A stretch of DNA of 64,000 nucleotides from Sulfitobacter sp. THAF37 (GCF_009363555.1 NZ_CP045372.1:2801501-2865500), one strand, 5' to 3'; shown: positions 1-11,415, numbered from the stretch's first letter. Notes: a model not told the origin generated them from the sequence alone. Translations and numbers: made by a program.

Positions 1-498
<498 letters not shown>

Positions 499-560
499 AA
501 TATGGTTTTGTATATCCTTTTCAATACCATGTCGGATGATCTTCATGCAGGCCTCGGGTC

Positions 561-1721
561 GTGACACCCGGTGCCCGTGTCGCGGCGGCGATCGAGATAC
601 TTGAGGACATCCGCGCCGGACAGGCGGCGGAGCAGGCGCTGACCCGCTGGGCGCGGCGCAGCCGCTTTGCCGGGTCAAAGGACCGTGCCGCGATCCGGGA
701 CCATGTGTTCGACGTGCTGCGCTGCCGACCGCTGGCGGCCCATTACGGGCGCGGTGAGACGGGCCGTGCGCTGATGCTGGGCCTGCTGCACCTGCAGGAC
801 GGGCAGATCGACGCGCTCTTTTCCGGTGAGGGACATGCGCCCGCACCCCCTGAGGGTACCGAACTGGACTTTCCCGCACCGCCCGACGACCGCGCGACCC
901 GCTGGTGCCTGCCGGAGTGGCTGGTGCCGCTGTTCGCCACGGCTTTGGGCGACGGCGCGGGCGACACCGCCCGGGCACTGCAGTCCCGCGCACCGGTTTC
1001 GTTGCGGGTCAACCTCGCCCGGATCGACCGGGGGGCGGCGCAGGCTCTGCTGGCGGAACAAGGGGTCGAGACGGCTCTGAACCCAGCGACCGACGCGGCG
1101 CTGACCGTCACCAAGGGGGAGCGGCGTATCCGCAATGCGCCCGCCTATGCCGACGGTCTGGTCGAGCTGCAGGATGCCGCGAGCCAGGCGGTGGTCGCGG
1201 CCCTGCCGGGCGGCGGTCGCGTGCTGGACTATTGCGCCGGTGGCGGCGGCAAGGCGCTGGCGCTGGCGATGGACCCCGCGCGGGTCGTGCTGGCCCATGA
1301 CATCGACCCCCGGCGGATGTCCGACCTGCCCGCGCGGGCGGCCCGGGCCGGTGCGTCGATCCGGCAGGTGGGGACGGAGGATCTGGCGCAGGCGGGCCCC
1401 TATGACGTGGTGCTGTGCGACGCGCCCTGTTCCGGTTCGGGCGCCTGGCGGCGCGCGGCCGAAGGGAAATGGACGCTGACGCCGGACCGCCTGGCCGATC
1501 TGACAGCGATCCAGGACGGCATTCTCGACGCGGCCTGCGGGCTGGTGGCACCGGGTGGCACGCTCGCCTTTGCCACCTGTTCGGTGCTGCGCGAAGAGAA
1601 CGAGGACCGCAGCGCCGCCTTCCTCGCGCGGCACCCGGAATGGGCCTGCGGATTCGAGCGGCGATTCCCCGTCGATGCGGCGGGTGACGGGTTTTACACT
1701 GCGCATTTCAAGCGTGTCTGA
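561..1721 (+). CDS. rsmB: RsmB-type 16S rRNA (cytosine-C5)-methyltransferase
   Basis: SAM-dependent RNA m5C methyltransferase of the NOL1/NOP2/Sun (RsmB/RsmF) family, 386 aa from a GTG start. The N-terminal ~130 residues look like the NusB/RsmB-like RNA-binding part. The catalytic domain shows the SAM-binding motif VLDYCAGGGGKALALA, then motif IV DAPCSGSG with Cys290 and motif VI TCSV with Cys340, the release and nucleophile cysteines of this family. It lies 62 bp after guaB on the same strand. Assignment to rsmB rather than a paralogue is inferred from domain layout and length (E. coli RsmB is about 430 aa). Confidence 0.85.
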   Translation: MTPGARVAAAIEILEDIRAGQAAEQALTRWARRSRFAGSKDRAAIRDHVFDVLRCRPLAAHYGRGETGRALMLGLLHLQDGQIDALFSGEGHAPAPPEGTELDFPAPPDDRATRWCLPEWLVPLFATALGDGAGDTARALQSRAPVSLRVNLARIDRGAAQALLAEQGVETALNPATDAALTVTKGERRIRNAPAYADGLVELQDAASQAVVAALPGGGRVLDYCAGGGGKALALAMDPARVVLAHDIDPRRMSDLPARAARAGASIRQVGTEDLAQAGPYDVVLCDAPCSGSGAWRRAAEGKWTLTPDRLADLTAIQDGILDAACGLVAPGGTLAFATCSVLREENEDRSAAFLARHPEWACGFERRFPVDAAGDGFYTAHFKRV

Positions 1722-1760
1722 CCGCCTTCCTTTCCCCTCCAGATAGCATCCTTGCGACGG

Positions 1761-1776
1761 TTAAGCTTCGGTTAAC
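1761..1776 (+). promoter_or_regulatory. CtrA binding site upstream of cckA
   Basis: The sequence reads TTAA-GCTTCGG-TTAAC, a perfect match to the alphaproteobacterial CtrA full site TTAA-N7-TTAAC. It lies 51 bp before the GTG start of cckA. CckA controls CtrA phosphorylation through ChpT, so the site suggests feedback control of cckA by CtrA. Confidence 0.72.
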
Positions 1777-1826
1777 CCTGAGGCCGCCTAATAGCCGACG
1801 ATTCGAGCAGAATTGGAGGAGAGGAC

Positions 1827-4181
1827 GTGTCTGATCGCCTGGGGCTGGACGCAACGGATGCAAGCCCGGTTTCGCGGTCGCCAGTATCGTCAGCGGGCAC
1901 GGCGCGGCCCGCGGTCGGGCGCGGCGCGCCATGGGTCTTGCTGGCGCTGGCGGTGCTTGCGATAGCGGCGGGATATCTCGTGCCGGACCGGATGATGACG
2001 CTGGGGCTGCTTTCTGCGGGGGGGACATTGGCCGTGATCGGCTGTGTGATGCTGGCGCGGGCGACGGTTCAATCGGCGCGCCCGATCGCGGCCACCGACA
2101 GCGCGGACAGCTTTATCGCCCATGATACCATCGCTTCTTTCATCGCTGAACAGGATGGGCTGATCCATACCGCCAACCGCGCGGCCCATCGCCTGCTGCA
2201 GCAGGACAGCTTCACCACTCTGGGCGCGGCGCTGTCCGAGACTTTCGCGAACCCCGCCGGTATTCTCTACCGCCTGCAATCGCGGGCCGATGCCACCGGT
2301 TCGGCCCAGGAAGACGTGGCAACGCGCGCGGGCCAACTGCGGTTGTCGGTCTTTGCCATTTCCGCGAACCGCTTTGTCTGGCGGCTGGAACAGCTGGGCG
2401 CGCGGGCGGCCCCGGTGCGCGCGGGGCAGGAGGGGGTGCAACTGCCGATGCTCATGCTGGGGCGGAGCGACGTGGTGCTGTTCACCAACGATGCCGCGCG
2501 GCGTCTGCTGGGCGGGCGGGTCAAGACGCTCGACCGGGTGTTCACCGATCTGCCGCCGGTGTCCGGTGCGCTGGCAAAGGTGTCCTGCGCCGAAGGCACC
2601 CGCGACATGTTGGTGTCGGTGGTCGATGCCGGGGCGGGGCGTCGGGCACTCTACCTGCTGCCTCCGCCCGAGGCGGGCGTGCAGGGGCAGGTTCAGGGCT
2701 GGCAGGCCTTTCAGGACCTGCCGGTGCCCATGATCCGGCTTGCGCCCGACGGGGCGGTGCGGTCCTTCAACCGGATGGCCGCCACCCTGGTCGGCGCGAA
2801 ACTGGCCGAAGGGGTCAACATCGCGCAGCTGATGGAGGGGCTGGGCAGGCCCATCGGGAACTGGCTCAGCGATACGCTGTCCAACCGGGTGGTGCAGAAG
2901 TCCGAGTTTCTGCGGCTTACCCGCACCGACAGGGAGCGGTTCGTGCAGGTGGTGCTGAACCGGATCATGGAGGACGGCGAAGCGTCGCTGATCGCGGTCC
3001 TGCACGACGCGACAGAGCTGAAATCCCTGGAGGCGCAATTCGTGCAGAGCCAGAAGATGCAGGCCATCGGCCAGCTGGCCGGTGGTGTCGCGCATGATTT
3101 CAACAACCTGCTCACGGCCATTTCCGGCCATTGCGACCTGCTGCTGTTGCGCCATGATCAGGGCGATGCCGACTACGGCGATCTGGTCCAGATCAACCAG
3201 AACGCCAATCGCGCCGCGGGTCTGGTCCGTCAGCTTCTGGCGTTTTCGCGCAAGCAGACCCTGCGCCCCGAAACGCTGGACCTGCGGGACACGCTGGCGG
3301 ATCTGACGCATCTGCTGAACCGCCTGGTGGGCGAGAAGGTGACGCTGACCCTCAGCCACGATCCGGTGCTGCGCCCGATCCGCGCGGACAAGCGACAGCT
3401 TGAACAGGTGCTGATGAACCTGGTGGTCAACGCCCGCGACGCCATGCCGGCGGGCGGCGAGATCAGGATCGTCACCGAATGTATCACCCTGACCGAACCC
3501 TTGATGCGGGACCGTGTGCATGTGCCCGCCGGCGACTATGTCACGGTAGAGGTGATCGACAACGGGCAGGGCATCCCGGCGGACAAGGTGCCCAAGGTGT
3601 TCGAACCCTTCTTCACGACCAAACGCACGGGGGAGGGGACAGATCTGGGCCTGTCCACCGCCTATGGCATCGTGAAGCAGACCGGTGGCTTTATCTTTGT
3701 CGATTCGCAGCCCGGCACCGGCACCACGTTCATCCTGTATTTCCCGGTGCAGGAGACGAAGGACGAAGCGCCCCCGCGCCCGGACACCTCTGCCGGAACG
3801 CATGCCCCGGCGTCATCGGACGGTGTGATACTGCTGGTGGAGGACGAAGCCCCGGTGCGTGCCTTTGCCAGCCGCGCGCTGCGCATGCGCGGATTTACGG
3901 TGCTGGAAGCGGAATCGGCGGAAGCCGCGCTGAAAACGCTGGAAGACCGCGACCTGAACGTCGATGTCTTTGTCACCGATGTGGTGATGCCGGGAATGGA
4001 CGGTCCCAGCTGGGTGCGCGAGGCGCTCAAGGAGCGGCCCGGCGTGCGCGTGGTCTTTGTCTCAGGTTATGCCGAAGACAGCTTTGGAGAGGAGCAAAAA
4101 CAAATCCCGAATTCGGTGTTTTTGCCGAAACCGTTCTCACTCACGGAACTGACCGAGATGGTGAACAAGCAGATGCACTGA
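1827..4181 (+). CDS. cckA: Hybrid histidine kinase CckA
   Basis: Membrane-bound hybrid histidine kinase at the head of the CckA-ChpT-CtrA phosphorelay, 784 aa. The GTG start is preceded by GGAGGAGAGG. Two membrane segments lie at about residues 30-80, followed by PAS-like sensor regions. The HisKA box is [19 protein letters not shown] with phospho-acceptor His423. A HATPase_c domain ([25 protein letters not shown]) comes next, and the C-terminal receiver has [11 protein letters not shown] with Asp718. An oddity is Asp606: the ATP-lid motif reads EGTDLGLST where the family normally has EGTGLGLST. The upstream CtrA box supports the assignment. No ctrA or chpT gene is in the window. Confidence 0.93.
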   Translation: MSDRLGLDATDASPVSRSPVSSAGTARPAVGRGAPWVLLALAVLAIAAGYLVPDRMMTLGLLSAGGTLAVIGCVMLARATVQSARPIAATDSADSFIAHDTIASFIAEQDGLIHTANRAAHRLLQQDSFTTLGAALSETFANPAGILYRLQSRADATGSAQEDVATRAGQLRLSVFAISANRFVWRLEQLGARAAPVRAGQEGVQLPMLMLGRSDVVLFTNDAARRLLGGRVKTLDRVFTDLPPVSGALAKVSCAEGTRDMLVSVVDAGAGRRALYLLPPPEAGVQGQVQGWQAFQDLPVPMIRLAPDGAVRSFNRMAATLVGAKLAEGVNIAQLMEGLGRPIGNWLSDTLSNRVVQKSEFLRLTRTDRERFVQVVLNRIMEDGEASLIAVLHDATELKSLEAQFVQSQKMQAIGQLAGGVAHDFNNLLTAISGHCDLLLLRHDQGDADYGDLVQINQNANRAAGLVRQLLAFSRKQTLRPETLDLRDTLADLTHLLNRLVGEKVTLTLSHDPVLRPIRADKRQLEQVLMNLVVNARDAMPAGGEIRIVTECITLTEPLMRDRVHVPAGDYVTVEVIDNGQGIPADKVPKVFEPFFTTKRTGEGTDLGLSTAYGIVKQTGGFIFVDSQPGTGTTFILYFPVQETKDEAPPRPDTSAGTHAPASSDGVILLVEDEAPVRAFASRALRMRGFTVLEAESAEAALKTLEDRDLNVDVFVTDVVMPGMDGPSWVREALKERPGVRVVFVSGYAEDSFGEEQKQIPNSVFLPKPFSLTELTEMVNKQMH

Positions 4182-4501
4182 CCCACCACCGGTATGCGCC
4201 AGGTCCGGTCGGCACGCTTCACATATGCGACAGGCCTGCGCCGGGCACCAGCCGCCCCGGGTCGTCCGGTGGGGGCCGTGACAGGCCCGGCCGCTGTTCC
4301 GGAGCGGGCGATGCGGTGATGCGCAGCCGACCGGGGGACATGGCGTCTTGCGCCTGCCGCCACTGGTGTTCGGGCAACGACCATTCGGGCAACGACCATT
4401 CGGGAAACGAACGGCCCCCCTTTTTGCCGACCCTTCCATTCGCCCGAGCCGTCCGTTGCCGAAGAATGCCGTGATAAGGCAGCCAAGCCCGGAAACGGCT
4501 G
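4182..4501. other. Intergenic region between cckA and the sulfotransferase gene
   Basis: 320 bp between the ends of two convergent genes. No ORF here has protein-like composition. It contains a short tandem repeat (4369-4413) and no clear intrinsic terminator with a T-run. Confidence 0.6.
4369..4413 (+). repeat. Three tandem copies of a 15-bp unit
   Basis: The unit TTCGGGCAACGACCA occurs at 4369-4383 and is repeated exactly at 4384-4398. A third, diverged copy (TTCGGGAAACGAACG) is at 4399-4413. It is non-coding as far as can be judged, and lies in the convergent cckA/sulfotransferase gap. Confidence 0.85.
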
Positions 4502-5095
4502 TCAGGGAATCGACGCGTAAAGTTCGAACTCATCCGCGCATTTGCGGCGAAACCGCTCCGCCACCCCCGGCGACAGGGTCAATTCCATCGCCGGAGAGAC
4601 ATTTTCCCGCGCAAGTTCGATTTGAATATCGAGCCGGTCTTCGAGAAAGGACTTGAGCCTGGGTTGATCCTCGTACCGGAAATAATGGGTCACGCCCGTC
4701 CCGTTGGGCTGGGCCTTCATGAACTGGACCTGACTGCCCACATCGGCAAAGCCGGGTTTGTCGCCCTTCATGTAGGCGAGCACGAATTCGTCGAAACTGA
4801 TTCCATGGGTCGCATTTGGCTTGCCCTCCATGAAAGGACGCTGCCGGTAGCGGTACCAGCTGCCCAGCCAGGAGACCGGCTCGCGCATGACCGCCATCAC
4901 CTCCAGCTCGGCGCCGCAGACACGTTCGAACATCGGCCGGATGAACCGGTTGTAGCGATAGACCGGCGCGTGTTTCAGCATCGGCGGATCCGAGATCACC
5001 ATGTCCGCCCGCGCCGCGAGCGCGCTTTCGTAGGCGGTGGTCCCGGTCTTGGGCACCGACAGAAAGGCGAGGCGTTCTTTATAGAAAACAAGCAT
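4502..5095 (-). CDS. Sulfotransferase-family protein
   Basis: A 197-aa protein with the N-terminal phosphosulfate-binding loop FLSVPKTGTTAYES, the 5'-PSB signature of PAPS-dependent sulfotransferases. A second motif, MREPVSWLGSWY, resembles the 3'-phosphate-binding region. There is no signal peptide or membrane segment. The family transfers sulfate from PAPS to carbohydrate or other hydroxyl acceptors, but the acceptor here cannot be read from sequence. It is divergent from recA, sharing a 200-bp gap that includes the LexA box. It is short for the family (many are 220-300 aa) but appears complete. Confidence 0.78.
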   Translation of the reverse strand: MLVFYKERLAFLSVPKTGTTAYESALAARADMVISDPPMLKHAPVYRYNRFIRPMFERVCGAELEVMAVMREPVSWLGSWYRYRQRPFMEGKPNATHGISFDEFVLAYMKGDKPGFADVGSQVQFMKAQPNGTGVTHYFRYEDQPRLKSFLEDRLDIQIELARENVSPAMELTLSPGVAERFRRKCADEFELYASIP

Positions 5096-5196
5096 GTATG
5101 CCCCTCATCAGCCTCTCACCGCTCCCGGTTGTTGTCGTAAACTACTTCTTAACCACCCGGCGCGAAAGATGGGGGTGGAAATAATTTGATTGAAAT

Positions 5197-5232
5197 GTTC
5201 CGGTTTTGGTCTCATAAGAACATTAATGGAAC
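5197..5232 (-). promoter_or_regulatory. LexA (SOS) box of recA, with a second near-match
   Basis: GAAC-ATTAATG-GAAC at 5218-5232 is a perfect direct repeat with 7-bp spacing, the reverse complement of the alphaproteobacterial LexA box GTTC-N7-GTTC. It lies 63 bp before the recA start. A second site, GTTC-CGGTTTT-GGTC at 5197-5211, matches all but one base. Damage-inducible control of recA is expected, and the divergent sulfotransferase gene could be affected too. Confidence 0.78.
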
Positions 5233-5295
5233 AAAAATGCGGCGCGGACGGCGATTGCTGATCCCGCGCCACTGTGACACTAAGGGAACGGGCAA

Positions 5296-6366
5296 ATGGC
5301 AACGGCAGATTTATTGACAATGGACAATAAGAAATCAGCGGAAAAGCAAAAGGCGCTGGACAGCGCACTTGCGCAGATCGAACGGCAGTTCGGCAAGGGC
5401 TCCATCATGAAGCTCGGTGCCGAAGGGGCGATCCAGGACATCAAGGCGAGTTCCACAGGGTCGCTGGGGCTGGACATCGCCCTGGGCATCGGCGGCCTGC
5501 CGATGGGCCGCATCATCGAGATCTACGGCCCCGAATCCTCGGGCAAGACCACGCTGACCCTGCATTGCGTGGCCGAACAGCAAAAGGCCGGCGGCGTCTG
5601 CGCCTTCGTCGATGCGGAACACGCACTCGATCCGCAATACGCCCGCAAGCTGGGCGTCGACATCGACGAGCTGCTGATCTCGCAGCCCGACACCGGCGAA
5701 CAGGCGCTGGAAATCACCGACACGCTCGTGCGCTCGGGGGCGGTCAACATGGTGATCGTCGACTCGGTCGCGGCGCTCACGCCGAAGTCCGAGCTTGAGG
5801 GCGATATGGGCGACAGCTCCGTCGGGGTGCAGGCCCGTCTGATGAGTCAGGCGATGCGCAAGCTGACCGGCTCCATCAGTCGCTCCAACTGCATGGTGAT
5901 CTTCATCAACCAGATCCGGATGAAGATCGGCGTCATGTTCGGCTCTCCCGAGACGACGACCGGCGGTAACGCGCTCAAGTTCTATTCGTCCGTCCGGCTG
6001 GACATCCGCCGCATCGGCGCGCTGAAGGACCGCGACGAGGTGGTCGGCAACGCAACCCGCGTGAAGGTGGTCAAGAACAAGGTCGCGCCGCCCTTCAAGC
6101 AGGTGGAATTCGACATCATGTACGGCGAAGGCATCTCCAAGATGGGCGAACTGCTGGATCTCGGTGTCAAGGCCGGTGTGGTCGAGAAGTCCGGTTCGTG
6201 GTTCTCCTATGGCGACGAACGGATCGGCCAGGGCCGCGAAAACGCCAAGACCTTCCTCAAGGACAATGGCGCGATGGCGATGGAGATCGAAGACAAGATC
6301 CGCGCGGCGCATGGGCTGGATTTCAACGGCACCGAAGACAACGACGGCGACATTCTGGAGGCCTGA
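5296..6366 (+). CDS. recA: Recombinase RecA
   Basis: DNA-dependent ATPase for homologous recombination and SOS co-protease activity, 356 aa, full length for the family. The Walker A loop GPESSGKTT is at about residues 78-86. Walker B is in [20 protein letters not shown], and loop L2 is around [20 protein letters not shown]. The acidic C-terminus ([10 protein letters not shown]) is typical. A second in-frame ATG nine codons in (MDNKKS) is a possible alternative start. It is preceded by a LexA box and followed by an intrinsic terminator. Confidence 0.98.
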   Translation: MATADLLTMDNKKSAEKQKALDSALAQIERQFGKGSIMKLGAEGAIQDIKASSTGSLGLDIALGIGGLPMGRIIEIYGPESSGKTTLTLHCVAEQQKAGGVCAFVDAEHALDPQYARKLGVDIDELLISQPDTGEQALEITDTLVRSGAVNMVIVDSVAALTPKSELEGDMGDSSVGVQARLMSQAMRKLTGSISRSNCMVIFINQIRMKIGVMFGSPETTTGGNALKFYSSVRLDIRRIGALKDRDEVVGNATRVKVVKNKVAPPFKQVEFDIMYGEGISKMGELLDLGVKAGVVEKSGSWFSYGDERIGQGRENAKTFLKDNGAMAMEIEDKIRAAHGLDFNGTEDNDGDILEA

Positions 6367-6400
6367 CCGGCCCCCGACCGCCACGAAGTTTCAGACCGAA

Positions 6401-6429
6401 GGGGCGCGCTGGCATGTCGCGCCCCTTTT
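6401..6429 (+). terminator. Rho-independent terminator after recA
   Basis: A perfect 8-bp stem, GGGGCGCG (6401-6408) with CGCGCCCC (6418-6425), has a 9-nt loop and is followed directly by TTTT. It sits 35 bp downstream of the recA stop and separates recA from alaS. Confidence 0.85.
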
Positions 6430-6507
6430 CGCATGTGCAGCCTGTGGACAGGCACGGCCCCCGGGGTTATCTGACAACGACCGCATTTGTCCCGGAAGGC
6501 CAGATTG

Positions 6508-9165
6508 ATGAAGACCCTGAACGAAATCCGATCCAGCTTTTTGTCCTATTTCGACAAGAACGGTCACCGGGTTGTCCCCTCCAGCCCGCTTGTCCCGCGC
6601 AACGATCCGACGCTGATGTTCACCGCAGCGGGCATGGTGCAGTTCAAGAACCTCTTTACCGGGGTCGAGACCCGCGATTACAGCCGCGCCGTGACCGCGC
6701 AGAAATGTGTGCGGGCCGGGGGCAAGCACAACGATCTGGACAACGTGGGGTATACCGCGCGCCACCACACGTTCTTCGAGATGCTGGGAAATTTCAGCTT
6801 CGGCGATTACTTCAAGTCCGAGGCGATTCCCCTGGCTTGGGATCTGCTGACCAAGGTTTTCGGCATCGACGAAAAACGCCTGCTGGTGACGGTCTATCAC
6901 ACCGATGAAGAGGCGGTGGATATCTGGAAGAAACATGCGGGCCTGTCGGACGACCGGATCATCCGCATCGCCACCGATGACAATTTCTGGTCCGCGGGCC
7001 CGACCGGCCCCTGCGGCCCCTGTACCGAGATTTTCTACGATCACGGGGATCACATCTGGGGCGGCCCTCCGGGCAGCCCGGAAGAGGACGGCGACCGGTT
7101 TGTCGAAATCTGGAACCTCGTCTTCATGCAATACGAACAGTTCGAAGACGGCACCCGGCGGGATCTGCCGAACCAGTCGATCGACACCGGCATGGGCATC
7201 GAAAGGGTCGCGGCCCTGCTGCAGGGCACAAACGACAACTACGCCACCGACCTGATGCGCAGCCTGATCGAAGCCTCCGCGACGGCGTCGAACACGGACC
7301 CCGACGGTCCGGGCAGGACCCACCACAGGGTGATCGCGGACCATCTGCGGTCGACCTCCTTTCTGATGGCGGACGGGGTGATGCCGTCCAACGACGGGCG
7401 CGGCTATGTGCTGCGCCGGATCATGCGGCGCGCGATGCGCCATGCGCATCTGCTGGGCGTGCAGGACCCCTTGATGCACCGGCTGGTGCCCGCGCTGGTT
7501 CAGCAGATGGGCGCGGCCTATCCGGAACTGGGCCAGGCGCAATCGCTGATCACCGAAACCCTGCTGAACGAAGAGACCCGTTTCAAGCAGACGCTGGATC
7601 GAGGGCTGCGCCTGCTGGAGGACGAGGTGAACGGTCTGGACGAGGGCGCGAACCTGTCGGGGCAGGCGGCCTTCAAGCTTTACGACACCTATGGGTTTCC
7701 GCTGGACCTGACGCAGGACGCCCTGCGCGAACAGGGCCGGGCCGTGGACATCGAAGGTTTCGACGCCGCCATGGCCGAGCAGAAGGCGAAGGCCCGCGCA
7801 GCCTGGGCCGGGTCGGGCGAGGCGGCGGATGCCACCGTCTGGTTCGACGTCGCCGAAAGACACGGCCCCACGGAGTTCCTGGGCTACGAAACCGAAAGCG
7901 CGGAAGGCCAGATCAAGGCGCTGGTGATGGGCGGCGTTCTGACCGAAATGGCAAAGCAGGGCGACAGCATACAGGTCGCCTTCAACCAGACGCCGTTCTA
8001 CGCCGAAGCCGGCGGTCAGGTCGGTGACACCGGCACCATCCGCACCGGAACGGGCGAGATCACCATCACCGACACCCGCAAGGCGGCCGGGGTCTTTGCG
8101 CATTTCGGCAAGGTGACGCAGGGCGAGGTCAAGGTTGGCCAGGCCGCCGTGCTGGAGGTGGACCACGCCCGACGGGCTGCCATCCGGGCCAATCACTCCG
8201 CCACCCACCTGCTGCACGAGGCGCTGCGCGGGGCCCTGGGGGATCACGTGGCACAGCGCGGATCGCTCAACGCACCGGACCGGCTGCGCTTTGACTTCAG
8301 CCATGCCAAGGCGCTGTCGGCGGCGGAACTGACCCGGGTCGAAGCCGAGGTGAACGACTACATCCGCCAAAACGCGGCGGTGGACACCCGGATCATGACG
8401 CCCGACGACGCCCGTGCCCTGGGGGCGCAGGCCCTGTTCGGAGAGAAATACGGCGACGAGGTACGCGTGGTGTCGATGGGCCGGCAAGAGGGGTCGGGCA
8501 AGGGCACCGACAGCAACACCTATTCGCTGGAATTGTGCGGCGGGACCCATGTGCGCCAGACCGGGGACATCGGTGCGTTTGTGCTTCTGGGCGACAGCGC
8601 CAGCAGCGCGGGGGTGCGCCGGATCGAAGCCTTGACCGGTGCGGAGGCGCTGTCCTGGCTGCGTGCGCAGCAGACCGCCTTGTCGCGTACCGCGGAGGCG
8701 CTCAAATCGACGCCTGCGGATGTGCCCGACCGGGTGCGGGCGCTGATGGAGGAACGCCGCAGCCTCAGCAACGAGGTGGCGCAGCTGCGGCGCGAACTGG
8801 CCATGTCCGGCGGCGGTGCCACGCCACCCGACGTGCGCGAGGTGGGCGGCATCCGCTTCGTGGCCCAGGTCCTCACCGGCGTGACCGGCAAGGACCTGCC
8901 GTCGCTGGTGGATGACCACAAGGCCCGGCTCGGCTCCGGCGCCGTCCTGCTCATCGCCGACACCGGGGGCAAGGCTGCCGTGGCCGGTGGCGTCACCCAG
9001 GACCTGACGGATCGTCTCTCGGCGGTGGACATCGTCCGCGCGGCAGTGGCCGAACTGGGCGGCAAGGGCGGCGGCGGCCGTCCTGACATGGCCCAGGGCG
9101 GGGGTGCCGGCACCGACAACGCCGAGGCCGCCATCGCGGCCGCAGAAACCGTACTGAAAGGATAG
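6508..9165 (+). CDS. alaS: Alanyl-tRNA synthetase
   Basis: Charges tRNA-Ala, 885 aa. The start is placed at the ATG of [15 protein letters not shown], which is the conserved family N-terminus. A TTG seven codons upstream is open but unlikely. The order is: class II aminoacylation domain ([14 protein letters not shown]), tRNA-recognition domain, editing domain with the zinc site ([12 protein letters not shown] and LCGGTHV), and a C-terminal DHHA1 oligomerisation domain with the [16 protein letters not shown] signature. A DUF1330 gene follows after 4 bp and may be translationally coupled. Confidence 0.97.
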   Translation: MKTLNEIRSSFLSYFDKNGHRVVPSSPLVPRNDPTLMFTAAGMVQFKNLFTGVETRDYSRAVTAQKCVRAGGKHNDLDNVGYTARHHTFFEMLGNFSFGDYFKSEAIPLAWDLLTKVFGIDEKRLLVTVYHTDEEAVDIWKKHAGLSDDRIIRIATDDNFWSAGPTGPCGPCTEIFYDHGDHIWGGPPGSPEEDGDRFVEIWNLVFMQYEQFEDGTRRDLPNQSIDTGMGIERVAALLQGTNDNYATDLMRSLIEASATASNTDPDGPGRTHHRVIADHLRSTSFLMADGVMPSNDGRGYVLRRIMRRAMRHAHLLGVQDPLMHRLVPALVQQMGAAYPELGQAQSLITETLLNEETRFKQTLDRGLRLLEDEVNGLDEGANLSGQAAFKLYDTYGFPLDLTQDALREQGRAVDIEGFDAAMAEQKAKARAAWAGSGEAADATVWFDVAERHGPTEFLGYETESAEGQIKALVMGGVLTEMAKQGDSIQVAFNQTPFYAEAGGQVGDTGTIRTGTGEITITDTRKAAGVFAHFGKVTQGEVKVGQAAVLEVDHARRAAIRANHSATHLLHEALRGALGDHVAQRGSLNAPDRLRFDFSHAKALSAAELTRVEAEVNDYIRQNAAVDTRIMTPDDARALGAQALFGEKYGDEVRVVSMGRQEGSGKGTDSNTYSLELCGGTHVRQTGDIGAFVLLGDSASSAGVRRIEALTGAEALSWLRAQQTALSRTAEALKSTPADVPDRVRALMEERRSLSNEVAQLRRELAMSGGGATPPDVREVGGIRFVAQVLTGVTGKDLPSLVDDHKARLGSGAVLLIADTGGKAAVAGGVTQDLTDRLSAVDIVRAAVAELGGKGGGGRPDMAQGGGAGTDNAEAAIAAAETVLKG

Positions 9166-9169
9166 GCTC

Positions 9170-9457
9170 ATGGCCGCACTCTGGATCGCCCATGTCACCG
9201 TCACCGACGAAGAAGCCTACGGCAAATACGCCAAGCTCGCCGGTCCCGCCATCGCCGCACATGGCGGCAGCTTCCTCGCGCGGGGGGGCCGTTTCGTCCA
9301 GCTCGAAGGCAAGGAGCGGGCCCGCAACGTGGTGGCGCGCTTCCCCTCGGTCGAGGCGGCGGAAGAATGTTATCACTCGGAAGCTTACCAGGAGGCGCTC
9401 AATCACGCGCGCGGCGCATCCGAACGCGAGCTTCTGATCGTCGAGACAACCGAATAA
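9170..9457 (+). CDS. DUF1330 family protein
   Basis: A 95-aa protein of the DUF1330 family (dimeric alpha/beta-barrel fold), recognised from the pattern LWIAHVTVTDEEAYGKYAKL, GGSFLARGG and the FPSVEAAEECYHSEAYQEAL block. Function is unknown across the family. It starts 4 bp after alaS, with the SD-like AAAGGA inside the alaS end, so co-transcription is likely. It is soluble, with no signal peptide. Confidence 0.85.
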   Translation: MAALWIAHVTVTDEEAYGKYAKLAGPAIAAHGGSFLARGGRFVQLEGKERARNVVARFPSVEAAEECYHSEAYQEALNHARGASERELLIVETTE

Positions 9458-9481
9458 CAGCCGCCATATCGCGGCCCCGGG

Positions 9482-9528
9482 CTTCTTTATGCCCTAAATA
9501 CCTCCGGGGTCCGGGGCAGCGCCCCGGA
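9482..9528 (-). repeat. Intergenic palindromic repeat, copy 1
   Basis: The element begins CTTCTTTATGCCC, continues through AAATACCTCC, and ends in a hairpin CCGGGGC-AGC-GCCCCGG (9511-9527). The same element, inverted and slightly diverged, is at 17009-17063. It lies between the convergent ends of the DUF1330 gene and typA, where the hairpin could terminate transcription. Confidence 0.75.
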
Positions 9529-9536
9529 ATGTCCCG

Positions 9537-11354
9537 TCAGGCGGACTTGGCCATCCGCTTGCGTTCATGCGGATCCAGGAACCGCTTGCGCAGCCGGATC
9601 GCGTTCGGGGTGACTTCGACCAGCTCGTCATCGTCGATATAGGCAATCGCCTCTTCCAGAGAGAGGGTGATCGGTGTCGTCAGGCGCACCGCCTCGTCCG
9701 TGCCCGAGGCGCGCACGTTGGTCAGCTTCTTGCCCTTCAGCGGGTTCACTTCCAGATCGTTCTCGCGCGAATGCTCGCCGATGATCATACCGGTATAGAC
9801 GTCGGCCTGCGCGCCGATCATCATCTTGCCGCGCTCTTCGAGGTTCCACAGGGCATAGGCGACGGATGTACCGTTCTCCATCGAGATCAGGACGCCCGCG
9901 CGGCGGCCCGGGATCGGCCCCTTGTGCGGCGCCCAGCCGTGGAACACGCGGTTCAACACGCCGGTGCCGCGCGTGTCGGTCAGGAATTCGCCGTGGTACC
10001 CGATCAGCCCGCGCGAGGGCACATGGGCGACGATGCGGGTTTTGCCCGCGCCCGCCGGTTTCATCTCGACCAGTTCACCGCGCCGCGCGCCGGTGATCTT
10101 TTCAATCACGGCACCCGAATATTCGTCGTCCACGTCGATGGTGGCTTCCTCGATCGGCTCGTGCCGCTCGCCGTCGATGTCCCGGAACAGCACCTGGGGC
10201 CGCGAGATCGACAGTTCGAACCCTTCGCGGCGCATGTTTTCGATCAGAACCCCCATCTGCAATTCACCGCGTCCCGCAACTTCGAAGGCCTCGCCGCCCG
10301 GCGTGTCGCTGATCTTGATGGCCACGTTGCTCTCGGCTTCCTTCATCAGGCGCTCGCGGATGACGCGGGACTGCACCTTCTTGCCATCACGCCCGGCAAG
10401 GGGCGAATCGTTGATGCCGAAGGTCACGGTGATCGTCGGCGGGTCGATGGGCTGCGCCGGGATCGCCTCGGTCACGGACTGGTCGGCGAGCGTGTCGGCC
10501 ACGGTGGCCTTGGCCATGCCAGCGATGGAAACGATATCGCCTGCTTCGGCCACGTCGATCGCCGTCTGTTCCAGCCCGCGATAGGCGAGGATCTTGGTAC
10601 AGCGGAAATTCTCGATCAACTTGCCATCGCGCGACATCGCCTTGATCGTCTGGCCCGCCTTCAGGCTGCCGGTTTCGACCCGGCCCGTCAGCATCCGGCC
10701 CAGGAACGGGTCGGCGCCCAGCGTTGTGGCCAGCATGGTAAAGGGTTTGTCGATATCCGCCGTCTGTTTCGGTGCCGGGACATGGTCGAGGATCAGCTCG
10801 AACAGCGCATCCAGCCCCTTGCGCGGCCCGTCCAGGCTGTGATCGGCCCAGCCTGCGCGGCCCGACGCATACATGGCGGGGAAATCAAGCTGCTCTTCGC
10901 TGGCGTCGAGGTTGGCGAACAGGTCGAACACCTCGTCCAGCGCGCGGTCGGGTTCGCCGTCGGGCTTGTCGACCTTGTTGATCACCACGATGGGCCGCAG
11001 GCCCAGTTTCAGCGCCTTGGAGGTCACGAATTTGGTCTGCGGCATCGGGCCTTCCGCGGCATCCACCAGCAGGACCACACCGTCGACCATGGACAGGATG
11101 CGCTCCACCTCGCCGCCGAAGTCGGCGTGGCCGGGGGTGTCGACGATGTTGATCCGCGTGCCCTTCCATTCGACCGAGGTCGGCTTGGCAAAGATCGTGA
11201 TGCCGCGTTCGCGTTCCAGATCGTTGCTGTCCATGGCGCGTTCGGTGGTCGCCTGGTTTTCGCGGTAGGTGCCCGATTGCTTGAGCAGTTCGTCCACCAG
11301 CGTTGTCTTGCCGTGGTCGACGTGGGCGATGATTGCGATGTTGCGCAGATCCAT
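9537..11354 (-). CDS. typA: Ribosome-associated GTPase TypA/BipA
   Basis: Translational GTPase of the EF-G-like TypA/BipA family, 605 aa, which binds the ribosome under stress and affects large-subunit assembly. The G-domain motifs are [15 protein letters not shown] (G1), [12 protein letters not shown] (G3) and NKVDKPD (G4). The later EF-G-like domains and the BipA-specific C-terminal part ([24 protein letters not shown]) are all present. It is monocistronic by layout: the neighbour at 11416 is on the same strand but 61 bp upstream. Confidence 0.95.
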   Translation of the reverse strand: MDLRNIAIIAHVDHGKTTLVDELLKQSGTYRENQATTERAMDSNDLERERGITIFAKPTSVEWKGTRINIVDTPGHADFGGEVERILSMVDGVVLLVDAAEGPMPQTKFVTSKALKLGLRPIVVINKVDKPDGEPDRALDEVFDLFANLDASEEQLDFPAMYASGRAGWADHSLDGPRKGLDALFELILDHVPAPKQTADIDKPFTMLATTLGADPFLGRMLTGRVETGSLKAGQTIKAMSRDGKLIENFRCTKILAYRGLEQTAIDVAEAGDIVSIAGMAKATVADTLADQSVTEAIPAQPIDPPTITVTFGINDSPLAGRDGKKVQSRVIRERLMKEAESNVAIKISDTPGGEAFEVAGRGELQMGVLIENMRREGFELSISRPQVLFRDIDGERHEPIEEATIDVDDEYSGAVIEKITGARRGELVEMKPAGAGKTRIVAHVPSRGLIGYHGEFLTDTRGTGVLNRVFHGWAPHKGPIPGRRAGVLISMENGTSVAYALWNLEERGKMMIGAQADVYTGMIIGEHSRENDLEVNPLKGKKLTNVRASGTDEAVRLTTPITLSLEEAIAYIDDDELVEVTPNAIRLRKRFLDPHERKRMAKSA

Positions 11355-11415
11355 GAGGTCAGCCTTTTTGCGGAGTTGCGCGCGCCATACCGTGCAGACG
11401 CAGCAAAGGCCAGCC

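Noticed and set aside
502..530. Stem-loop ATGGTTTTG / CAATACCAT after guaB as a terminator
   Set aside because: The stem is AT-rich with a mismatch and has no T-run after it, so it is too weak to list as a feature.
1890..3803. Long open frame (637 codons) on the minus strand across cckA
   Set aside because: It is antisense to a clear CckA gene. The product is rich in Arg, Gln, His and Pro without domains, as expected from GC-rich third-codon effects.
4369..4413. CRISPR-like array
   Set aside because: The three 15-bp units are directly adjacent, without spacers, and no cas genes are present. It is a simple tandem repeat.
6391..9204. Open frame of 937 codons on the minus strand across alaS
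   Set aside because: It is a shadow of alaS codon bias, with no recognisable domain and no SD or operon context.
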